A DNA stretch of 64,000 nt from positions 22,963,258 to 23,027,257 of the forward strand of contig CM052354.1 in assembly GCA_028551475.1 (NCBI GenBank), written 5' to 3'. Positions 11,381 through 21,200 of the stretch are shown here, piece by piece; positions within the stretch are counted from its first letter, which is position 1, and each line of letters opens with the position of its first letter. This DNA is from Casuarina equisetifolia (Eukaryota; Streptophyta; Magnoliopsida; Fagales; Casuarinaceae). A program made the position numbers and the translations under genes. Under the pieces are notes generated by a model. That model did not search any database. It was not told where the DNA came from and saw only the letters and a list, made by a program, of their open reading frames with translations.

Positions 11381-12021
11381 TCGTAGTTTTCTCATTTCGC
11401 ACAGCCAGATTCACGAGGTCTCATTTTTATTTGTTTCTGAAAAATAGTAAATGGGCACTGCGTCCAAACATCTGCCTCCTCATGATCATCGATTTTTCTG
11501 CAAAGGAGTCAATGTTGCGAAATCGAGTTTTTGTAATGTTGATTTCTCGGCCATTGGCTGAAATAAGCTGTTTTATGTTTGTTAAATGAGAACGTCCATT
11601 GAGAAATTCTAATACACCGTGTGCTTAAAGAGTAGACAAATTTCTTTTTCTTTTCTTTTCTCTTCTTGTTTTCTTAAAATATACCAAACTGATAAGCTTT
11701 GACTATGGTCTAGCGTAATTAGAAATCCACACGTTGTGTATTTCTGTATTAGCATATGTGTTAAAGCTAGAATCTCATAATGGCAAAAAGGCAAGGAGCC
11801 CCGGCCCAGAAGTCCATCAGGTCAGGATTCGAAGCCCTCTTCACTCCCTATGTGTCTGTAAAAAGAATAAAAAATAAAAAAGCAAAAAGCAAAAAGCAAA
11901 AAGCAAAAAATAAAAAGCTAGAATCTCACGCGCTTGGACATGCACTTGCATGCCAGCTGAGACATTCTCCACGTCAGTGCCACATCATCATCTTGTAAAT
12001 TAATATGTATTGGCCTGATTC
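11381..12021 (+). repeat. HIPP 3' flank
   Basis: Matches 42010-42560 and 63835-64000, and the interrupted copy at 1-76/4216-4560. It contains a SINE at 11778-11913 and is cut at 12022 by the LINE. Confidence 0.7.
11778..11913 (+). mobile_element. tRNA-derived SINE with 15-bp target duplication
   Basis: A 136-bp insertion flanked by perfect direct repeats of aaagctagaatctca (11763-11777 and 11914-11928). The paralogous empty site near 4446-4460 has one copy. Inside are a pol III A box (tggcaaaaagg, 11781-11791) and B box (gattcgaagcc, 11826-11836), then an A-rich tail of gcaaaaa repeats. That combination defines a tRNA-derived SINE mobilised by LINE machinery. Confidence 0.88.
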
Positions 12022-15000
12022 TTTTTTTTTGGTGAAAGGTCAAATTATATATCACTCATAAAAAATTTACAAGATTGTTCGATTACAAAATATCATCATC
12101 TAAGCTCAAATATTGCACTTGGCAAATTCCAAAGCTCTTGTAAAAATTTATTACAATTTGTAAGCTTAACTCCTCTAGTAGATGAAATCTTGCCTCTCAC
12201 GTCCTTCTTGATTTTGGCAATAATGGTTGAGTTTTCTAGACTTGTATTGCTGAATCTTCTTCTATTCCTTTCGCTCCAAATGTGATACAATACGGCCTTG
12301 AAAGATATACTAAGCAAAGTAGCTGCAAAGCTCTTCTTCTTAACAGTGTTGATCATCCAATATATTTCAGCTCTCCAATGTTCAATTCTTCGAGTTAATC
12401 CATTCATGCCTAACAAAGCCTTCCAGATGTAGTTTGTGAACCTGCACTTAAAAAATAAATGTTCATGTGATTCTTCTTCTTGTTGGCAGAGGTTGCATCG
12501 TAGATCCACTGAACTATTCCATTTTGCCACCCGATCTGCTGTGGATAGTTTGTCTCTTAAAATGATCCAACATATAAAATTATGCTTCGGTACTCCTTCT
12601 TTCCAAACAAGTGTTGCCCATTTGGAATCTTCTCTGTTCTCTCTTAGTGCTACATAACTCTTGGCAATATTGTATTCTGAGTCTGTCACTAGTTGTGTTA
12701 GTTCATTTCTTACTTGTAAAATATTCCTAAAACTCCAAGCTAGTGATCCTTTCATCTCAACTTCTAATACATTCCTTTCCTTCAAATTTTCTGTTATCAT
12801 CCATTTAACCCATAAGGAGTTTGAATTGGGGTGCACAAGAGACCATAGGAGTTTTCCAATTGCTGCTTTATTCCAAGTGTGAATGTCTATCAAACCTAGT
12901 CCTCCAGAAACTTTAGGCCAGCAAACTTCTTTCCATGCCACTTTCGCTACACATCGTCCATTAGATTTACCTGTCCAAAGGAAAGTTCTAATCCTTTTTT
13001 CAATTTCATAAAGGGTCTGTTTTGGCAGTAGAAAAATTTGCATCCAATATGTTTGCAATGAGAATAGAACACTTTTGGCTAGCTGCAGTCTCCCCCCATA
13101 ACTAATATGCTTAGACTCCCAACCTTCAATTCTTCTCAATATCTTTTCTGTCAGGATAGTACAATCTAGGTTGGAGAGTCTTTTAGTAATCAATGGTACT
13201 CCTAAGTATTTTATGGGAAGTTGGCCTTCTTGGATAGGAATATGATCAAGTATTAGAGCCTTTTCCTGTTCTGACAAGCCTGAAAAGAAAATTTGACACT
13301 TCTCTGGATGCATCTTCAAACCTGTTATATCTTCAAACTCTTGCATAGCATCTAGTAAACATAATATGGATTCAATATCTCCATGAGCAAACAAAAAGAG
13401 ATCATCAGCAAAGCATAAATGAGTGATCTTTTCTTTGGCGCATTTCCAGTGAAATTTAAACCTTCCAGAAGATACTTTATTTTGTATAATTCTGTTAAGA
13501 ATCTCCATCACAATAACAAAGAGAAAAGGAGAGAGAGGGTCTCCTTGTCTAAGTCCCTTTGCCCCCTTAAAAAAACCTGTATGAGAGCCATTGATGTTCA
13601 CAGAATATCCCACAGTAGTGATGCAGCTTTCAATCAGCAATCTAAATTTGTCTGGGAACTTCAAAACTTTCAGTGTATTTAGGATTGCATTCCAGTCTAT
13701 TGAATCATATGCTTTCATAATATCAACCTTAATTGCCACCCTTTTCCCATGAATATCTTTGTGATAATTGTGCATCAACTCTTGACACAACAAAATATTT
13801 TCCTTAATGTTCCTTCCTGGCACAAAAGCTGTCTGACACGGATGTATGAAATGAGGCAAAGCTAAACTTAGTCTTCCTGCCACAATTTTAGATATGATCT
13901 TGTACAACACATTACAACAAGATATTGGTCTAAAATCTTTCATATTGGTGGCATTAATTTTCTTAGGGACAAGAGAGATTACTGTTGAATTTATGCTTCG
14001 CAGTAGCTGTCTCCTTTGAAAGAAAGCTATTACTGCATCTTCTATGTCACTCCCTATAATACTCCATGCTTTCTTGAAGAAGAAGCTATTATATCCATCA
14101 GGACCTGGAGCTTTGTAATCACCAAAGGTATTAAGGACCTTTTGTATATCTTCTCTTTGAACGTCTGCTATAAGGCTTCTCTTTGTCTCTTCTGGAATTT
14201 CCATAGGAAATAACTCTCTTAATCTTGTTTCTGATGGTTGAGGTTGGTTTGCCCTCCCTAGCAAGTTTTGATAATAATTTAGAATTTTGTTCTTTATCAT
14301 TTCAGGATCTTCAGTAAGTTGCCCATCATCTAATTCCAACTTAACAATGTGATTTTTTGCTCTCCTCTTCATCATGCTTCCAAAAAAGACTTTACTATTA
14401 CAATCTCCCTCTTTCAGCCAATTATTCCTTGATTTTTGCTTCAGAAGTATTTCTTCATGCTTGCTACATATTAGTAACTTTTCTAACCACTCCTTTTCTT
14501 CATTGCGCAATTGGGTATTTGAAGGATCATCAAAGAGCTTTGCTTGTGCTATTTGTAGCTGCTTCCTTGCTACCTCTGTTTTCCTTGGTAGTTCTCCAAA
14601 TTCCTCTCTATTTAGCTTTCTCAACTCTTTTTTCATTTCCTTCAACTTTATCATTATTCTATACATTATAGTGCCATCAACCCTTTGTTGCCAAATATTC
14701 TTCACTATTGTCATAAATTGGGGGTTGTCTGGCCAAAAGTTGAAAAATCTAAAAGTCCTTTTCTGACTTGGTCTATTATTGCCCACCTTGATAATGCAAG
14801 GACTGTGATCTGACAATCCAGGAGTACTAAATTCAATGGAGAAATCCATATTACTTTGCAGCCATTTAGGGTTTACCAAACATCTATCCAATTTACTGCC
14901 TTTGAACCCTATTCCTTTATCTTTGTTCGTCCATGATAGGAGCGGTCCTACAAAGTTTGGTTCTATAAGTTCTGCATCACTTATGAACTTGTTGAAATCT

Positions 15001-15890
15001 TCTATTCCTTCTATCCATCTACTAGCTACACTAACCCTCTCATTTAGATTCCTCACTGTATTAAAATCCCCTACTAGTAGCCATTGAGTGTTCTTTCCAT
15101 AACTGTTATAACATTGTGTGAGGTTACTCCAAAGATCCTTTCGTTCATTCGCTGCATTTGCTGCATAGATGGCAGATAAGTACCATACTTCATGTCCCTC
15201 TTCCACTTTACAATTCACTACCTGTTTAGAACTACTAAGCACTGTGATGTTGAACTGTGGCTTTTTCCATACAATCCAAATCCTACCATTTTCATTATCT
15301 CTATAATTATGGATAAAACCCCATTGGGGAAACAGAGAATCTATCACCCATTGTGCTTTATCTTCTTTTATTTTGTGTTCTAATAAAATGACAATGACAG
15401 CTTTAGCATTCTTGATAACTTCTCGTACCTCCTTTTGTTTAGGGCTTTTATTCAAGCCCCTGACATTCCATGAGAATATGATCATTTGTCTGGGGGTATA
15501 GTGTTTTCTCCTTCAACACCTTCAAGACCTACAATATCATTGCATCTTGCTTCATTTGGTTCTTGATGATTACTTATAAGCACACTAAATCTATTACTGG
15601 TATTGTCCTGCTCACATGTATTCCTTTTGGGGCTCCTTTTGTTTCCCCTTCCATTCACACTTGCTTTATTGCTTTGTTCTAATTTGGCTTTTGGACTTAT
15701 GGTGGATTCAACTTCATGTGTTATTGAATTTACAATCTTATCTCTTATATCCTCATGTCCTTGCTCGTCATGAACTTGATCTTCATTACCTTTATCCAAT
15801 TTTTCTTTATCCTCACATCCTTCATCATATTTCTCCATCTGACTTAATGAATTTAAAGAATCAGGCCAAATTCGAGCAAATTTTTTATTT
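12022..15890 (-). mobile_element. L1-type plant LINE with intact ORF2, truncated in ORF1
   Basis: A minus-strand non-LTR element. Its 3' A-tail shows as the T run at 12022-12030 on the + strand, just after the HIPP flank (ttggcctgattc). It contains ORF2 (12096-15485) and the C-terminal part of ORF1 (15482 to about 15890). At about 15891 the sequence changes to a ~790-bp tandem repeat, so the ORF1 N-terminus and 5' UTR are missing. No target duplication is found on the right because other elements adjoin. Degraded relatives lie at 4985, 25220, 25920, 44130, 50540 and 55370/60586. Confidence 0.9.
12096..15485 (-). CDS. LINE ORF2: endonuclease-reverse transcriptase, 1129 aa
   Basis: Uninterrupted 1129-codon frame. 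Residues 1-235 are an AP-type endonuclease that would nick target DNA: N7 in WNVRGLN, E36, D140/N142 in VGDFN, D200 in KLDRC and D226/H227 in LSDH are all present. Residues about 440-780 are the reverse transcriptase: KAPGPDGYN, FRPISCCN, D588 in VDIMKAYD, GLRQGDPLSPFLF and the catalytic FADD at 692-695. Residues about 985-1070 hold the zinc-binding RT-associated domain (CNLCQQEEESHEHLFFKC). Length and order are typical of plant L1-like LINEs. Every catalytic residue is intact, unlike the other elements in this window, which implies a comparatively young insertion. The start codon overlaps the ORF1 stop. Confidence 0.95.
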   Translation of the reverse strand: MIIFSWNVRGLNKSPKQKEVREVIKNAKAVIVILLEHKIKEDKAQWVIDSLFPQWGFIHNYRDNENGRIWIVWKKPQFNITVLSSSKQVVNCKVEEGHEVWYLSAIYAANAANERKDLWSNLTQCYNSYGKNTQWLLVGDFNTVRNLNERVSVASRWIEGIEDFNKFISDAELIEPNFVGPLLSWTNKDKGIGFKGSKLDRCLVNPKWLQSNMDFSIEFSTPGLSDHSPCIIKVGNNRPSQKRTFRFFNFWPDNPQFMTIVKNIWQQRVDGTIMYRIMIKLKEMKKELRKLNREEFGELPRKTEVARKQLQIAQAKLFDDPSNTQLRNEEKEWLEKLLICSKHEEILLKQKSRNNWLKEGDCNSKVFFGSMMKRRAKNHIVKLELDDGQLTEDPEMIKNKILNYYQNLLGRANQPQPSETRLRELFPMEIPEETKRSLIADVQREDIQKVLNTFGDYKAPGPDGYNSFFFKKAWSIIGSDIEDAVIAFFQRRQLLRSINSTVISLVPKKINATNMKDFRPISCCNVLYKIISKIVAGRLSLALPHFIHPCQTAFVPGRNIKENILLCQELMHNYHKDIHGKRVAIKVDIMKAYDSIDWNAILNTLKVLKFPDKFRLLIESCITTVGYSVNINGSHTGFFKGAKGLRQGDPLSPFLFVIVMEILNRIIQNKVSSGRFKFHWKCAKEKITHLCFADDLFLFAHGDIESILCLLDAMQEFEDITGLKMHPEKCQIFFSGLSEQEKALILDHIPIQEGQLPIKYLGVPLITKRLSNLDCTILTEKILRRIEGWESKHISYGGRLQLAKSVLFSLQTYWMQIFLLPKQTLYEIEKRIRTFLWTGKSNGRCVAKVAWKEVCWPKVSGGLGLIDIHTWNKAAIGKLLWSLVHPNSNSLWVKWMITENLKERNVLEVEMKGSLAWSFRNILQVRNELTQLVTDSEYNIAKSYVALRENREDSKWATLVWKEGVPKHNFICWIILRDKLSTADRVAKWNSSVDLRCNLCQQEEESHEHLFFKCRFTNYIWKALLGMNGLTRRIEHWRAEIYWMINTVKKKSFAATLLSISFKAVLYHIWSERNRRRFSNTSLENSTIIAKIKKDVRGKISSTRGVKLTNCNKFLQELWNLPSAIFELR

Positions 15891-15916
15891 GATTGAGTTT
15901 CTTTCAACATTTTCAA
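15482..15916 (-). pseudogene. LINE ORF1, C-terminal remnant
   Basis: A 144-codon frame ending in a TGA that overlaps the ORF2 start as ATGA (15485-15482). It is acidic/lysine-rich and low complexity, as expected of the C-terminal linker of plant LINE ORF1 (RNA-binding protein). Its first codons (15891-15916) lie in the neighbouring tandem repeat, so the apparent ATG is an artefact of truncation and the RNA-binding N-terminus is missing. Confidence 0.7.
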
Positions 15917-18252
15917 TTGTAATTAGTCATAAAGAGCAAATATGGACTGATATGGATCAATATTAATGGATTTAAATGCTTTAATTTACAATTTTATTAA
16001 TTTTGCAAAACCTAGATTTTCGTTTATTGATTTTGATAAATTTTAGGACTTAATTGGCCTAAATAAAACCTTTATAGTGGTCGTTCGGCATTTTTGTGTC
16101 AATTATTACAGCCAAGTTATGCAAAATTACACGATTTTACGAGTTGTGAATGGAATTCATTTGCAGCTCTGTCGCTGTTCATTCGGGTCATTTACAACCC
16201 AAATTGCATAACTAACTTGATTTGCAGGTCAATCTAGTCCATTTACGAGCCCGGGCCAATTGGTCTGACCCATTCGGGTTGGGTTTACTTGGGCTTGGTC
16301 TATTTGGTTTCGGCTTAGGCCATTCGTTGAGGCTCATTTAGGGGCTAGTCCGTTTAGGTCCGGCCCACTTCAGTTCAAGCCCGTTCCAACATAGGTAAAC
16401 AAGGTCAAGCCCATTTAAAATTGCCCAATCTAGTTGGACGAATCAAATTAAGCTCATTAAGTTAACTGGGGTCGGCCTATCTGTTCACAAGCCAAGAGTG
16501 ATTGGCCCATTTGGGTTCGGCTAGTCCCATTCACTTAGGCTAATAGGTTTGGCCCATGTATGTCATCAACCTGACCCATTCAAGTTTGATTCAGTCAACT
16601 AGATCAAGTCTATTGAGCTCGGTCCGGTCAACAATCAACAATGGTCAACAGTCAAAAGTCAAAATTTGGCTCGATTAAGTTTCTTTCAACGTTTTCAATT
16701 GTAATCAATCATAAGGAGCAAATATAGACTGATATGGATCAATATTAATGGATCTAAACACTCTAATTTGTGATTTTATCAATTTTGCAAAACTTAAATT
16801 TTTGTTCGTCGCTTTCGGTAAATTTTAGGACTTAATCAACTTAAATAAACCCTCTACAGTGGTCATTTGGCATTTTTATGCCAATTATTGTGCCTAAGTT
16901 GTGCAAAATTGCACAATTTTACAAGTTGCAAACATAATTTATTTATGGCTTTATCGTTGCTTATTTGAGTCATTTACAACTCAAATTGCATAGCTAACCT
17001 GATTTGTAGGTCAGCTTGGTCTGTTCATAAGCCCAGGCTAGTCGGCCTAACCCATTTGGGTCGGGCTCACTTAGGCCTGGTCCATTTGGTCAGGCTTGGC
17101 CCATTTGTTAAGGCCCATTTAGGGGCTGGTTCGTTTAGGTCTAGCCCACTTCTGTTCTGGCCCATTCCAACACGAGCCAATAGGGTCAAGTCCATTCAAA
17201 ATGGCCAAATCTAGTTGGATGAATTGGATTAGGCCCATTAAGGTCAATTGGGTTCAACTTATCTTTTCACTGGCCAAGAGTGATTGGCCCATTCAAGTTC
17301 GGCCAGTCCCACTCACTTGGGCTAACGGGTTTGGCCTATGTATGTCATTGGTTTGGCCCATTCAGGTCTGATCTAGTCAACTCGATTGAGTCCATCAAGC
17401 CCAATCCGATCAATAGTCAACAATGATTAACGATCAATAATGGTTAATGGTCAAAAGTCAAAATTTGGTCCGATTGAGTTTCTTTCAACATTTTTAATTG
17501 TAATAAGTCATAGGGAGCAAATATAGATTAATATGGATCAATATTAATGGCTCTAAACGCTCTAATTTGTGATTTTATCGATTTTGCAAAACCTAGATTT
17601 TCGTTCATTGATTTCGATAAATTTCAGGACTTAATCGGCCTAAATAAACCCTCTATGATGGTCGTTCAGCATTTCTGTGTCGATTATTGTGGCCAAGTTA
17701 TGCAAAACTGCACAATTTTTATGAGTTGTGAATGGAATCCGTTTGTGGCTCTATCGCTACTCATTTAGGTCATTTACAACCTGAATTGCATAGCTAACCC
17801 GATTCGCAGGTTAGCTTGGTTTGTTCAATTGGTTTGACCCATTTAGGTTGGGCTCACTTGGGCCTTGTCCATTTGGTTTTGGCTTGGGCCACTCGGTTAG
17901 GCTTGGCCCAATCATTAGGGCCCACTTAAGGCTGGTCCGTTTAAGTCCGGTCCACTTTTAATTCGACCCATTTCAACACAAGCCAATAAGGTCAAGCCCA
18001 TTCAAAATAGCCCAATTCAGTTGGATCAATCGAATTAGTCCCATTAAGGTCAACTGGGTTTGGCCTATCTTTTCATGGGCCAAGAGTGACTGGCCCATTC
18101 AGGTTCAGTTGGTCGCACTTACTTGGGCTAATGGGTTTGACCCATGTATGTTATCAACTTGGCCCATTTAGTTTTGATTCGGTCAACTCGATTGGGTCTA
18201 TCGAGCCCAGTCCGATCAACAGTCAACAATGATTAATGATCAAAAGTCAACA
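15891..18252. repeat. Three tandem ~790-bp repeats rich in GGCCCA/TGGGCC motifs
   Basis: Direct repeats of about 782, 799 and 780 bp at 15891-16672, 16673-17471 and 17472-18252. Each starts near gagtttctttcaac, runs through ttgcaaaac and gcaaaattgcac-like blocks, then a long zone dense in ggcccat / gggctt words, and ends in repeated gtcaa words. The copies have diverged by many substitutions and small gaps. No coding capacity is seen. They sit between the LINE 5' end and a decayed Copia element. Confidence 0.9.
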
Positions 18253-21200
18253 AATTAACCAGAGACCTTCTAATGGCATGTGAAGGCATGTGCAAGGTCC
18301 AAATTCGACTTGGTTTACACCAAAATGTAAGTTTTTGAATTTAGAACATTTTGGTATATGATTTGATATGTTTTAAGCTTAATACATGTTTTTTTTTTAC
18401 ACTTAAAGTTAATAAAGCACGTTAATTTAAATATTGATTTAAGTTTAGCATGCCTTATGGTTTAATGTATGGATAAGATTTAAAAAAAAAATAGTGTAGT
18501 AACTATGCATTATTGTTTTACCATGTTTAGCACATTAAGGTGTATGTTAAATACGGTGTGTTTATATGTAGCATGCATTTAGTTAATTCTTTAATATTGT
18601 TGTTATAAAGAACGTGCATGATTGTTTTAGCATATTCTAAATAATTGATGAGCATGCTTAATGTGATAATACATTTATAAATTTATAGCATGCATTTAGT
18701 CACTCATTGAAGTTATTTAATATGTAATTTGGAAATAAAATGCCCCTAGTTTATTAAGTACAAATTACATACTAAGGATTATGAGTTACATAAAGCATAT
18801 CCTATAGTATGAGATTGATCCAATGAGGTTGTGACTACCAAAGTGGGAAATCTTAATTGCGTTCAAAAAGTTTTTCTCATATGGTCGAGGGATGTCTCTA
18901 GTTTTAGTATGTAGTTATATTCCCAAAGGAGGTGATTATATGTTGAAACTTAGAAGGATGCATAGTAAGAAATGCGTGAGTTTAGACTGATTAAATTGAT
19001 CTATACACCCAAAGGTGATAGATTATGAAAATTGGAATATTCTCATGGCCATTACTATGTAGAGATTTTTCAATTACATGTCATGTATTTAGCCTAAAGG
19101 TGTTTCTATGATAGTATATGTAAACTTTCTTATAATATGTTCATATGGTTTTTATTCATATCATACTCATATAATTGACCTTGTGTCATTTTTAATTTAG
19201 TCACTTTGTTTGTCCATCGAAACCTAAATTAGGTTCATATGTAATCTTTATTTTGAAGTGAAAGGAAGACATGAAGTTTTAATATGTATAGCCTATGTAA
19301 GATTTTGCCTATATGGATAAATCAATGGATCACATTGAATAAAGTAATAATAATAAATGTTGATATAGGCTACATATTAAAGGATTAAATGCACTTGTAT
19401 ACCATCCATGAAGGGGTCAACTTAAAATTAGCATTAGGTGATTTATTGTATCGCTAAGGAATTCATGAATTAAGAGGCATTAAGGTACTTTGCCTTATTA
19501 AATACTCCCATTAATATTTGGATTGATAATTATAGAGGTATGGAAAACCATATTTGGGGATGATTCATTATCAAATCAAGTTCTAATACTAGTAAAAAGA
19601 AAGATTAAGATTTAATACTTATAAAGATACTCACTACACCACTAAGGATTTTGAGTAATTTAGCATAGCGTTAAAGGTTTAGAATGAAATCCTTTAGTAG
19701 GATTGTGATCGTTACTTCTTATGTACGAAGAAGGGTCACATGAGGAAAGACTGCAACTATATAAGGCTTGGTCATTAAAGTATGAGGCCAAAAGTGATAG
19801 TTTTTGGCTTTTGTTTATGAATATAATTTATCTTAAGCCCTATCCAGCTCTTAGTGGCTAGATATTGATGCACCTAATTATAGTTTTACCATTCAAGGAG
19901 TCATGAACAAAAAGAAGCCAAATAAAGATGAACTAACACTTATAAAAGTTATGGGATACAATATTTTAATTCTAAATTTTGGTTTTTTCCAAATGATATT
20001 GAAAACATTTTCTAAAGACAGCTTTTGAAGGAATTTGTTTTCAATCTTTAGTTTTTGACAAGTGTGGTAACTCTTTTAAAATAAAGATTTTCAATACTTA
20101 ATTGTCAATTTAAATAAAGTTAGTTACTGCATTTTGTCTTATAAATTAAATCCAGTATTTATTTTCCAATGATATCTTAATCTCTTTTAGTAATTGAGAA
20201 AGATATTCTTAATGATCTAAAAGAAATTTTACATTTTGTGACATAAAAGTTATAGTCACATCTCTAGTAAAGAGTAGAAAGAGTGATAAAGTTTGACATT
20301 CAATTTATCCTTAAAGGTGATCTAGAGATATATGTAAACTATGATAGAAGCAAACTGACTAAGATACAGAATTGATTTGCAGTCTAGTGTTTTGACATAT
20401 TAAAGGTCATATATAATTGATATAAAGACCCTTATATAGAAACACTATAAAGAATATTCTATTTCTACATATTTATAAATTGTTTTGTTTTACAATAGTT
20501 ATAAAGAGTTCAAATCTTTTAAAGAAATTCAAAGTTCTTGGAATGGTGGTTAAGAAATAATTGAGAAAGAGTATTAGTATTCTCATATCCTATTGGAAGA
20601 TTAGTAGTATGGTAGGCATGGGATGCTAATTAGTTTAAAAGTATGTTTACCAAAAAAAATTCTAAGAGAATTAGTCAATTTGGATTCTTGGGAATCTAGA
20701 ATAGAGTGGTGTAGACAAAATGTGTAAATATATTCTTATAAACATGTCAAGGACTATAATTTGTAAGACTAATTTATTTAGTTTCTTGTGGGAGAAGGTT
20801 GGCAAATATCATTTTATATTTAAGTCCAGTTATTTCACAAACTCCTTTTAAGTTATGTACCAGAAGTGTACCAAATTTTAAACATCATAAAGTGTAAGAT
20901 GTTTTACAAAAATAAAGTTGGTCAACTTAAACCTCTATAAGTAAGAATGGAGAACTAAAGTTACTCTGAGATCATTTGAAGGAATATTTGTTTCCTTAAT
21001 AAAAGGCTCTAAAAGTATAGAGTTATAGATAGTAAAGTTACACATTTCCTGGGGCTAAATATGATAGAGAGTAAGGTGTATGTAAAGCTTATGACACTAA
21101 AGTGGAAACCTACTAAGGTAATTTAACTAGTTATTGATAAAGTTCTAAATAAGGTCCCACAAGTCCAACATTTGTTTATGGTATTTTCATTAGAGGTTCA

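Noticed and set aside
11780-11998. 72-codon + frame with Lys-rich repeats
   Set aside because: It is the SINE body and its gcaaaaa tail.
13419-15383. Several + strand frames
   Set aside because: Antisense shadows of the intact LINE ORF2.
15891-18252. CRISPR-like array
   Set aside because: Units of ~790 bp with no short repeat/spacer alternation, in a plant genome; an ordinary long tandem repeat.
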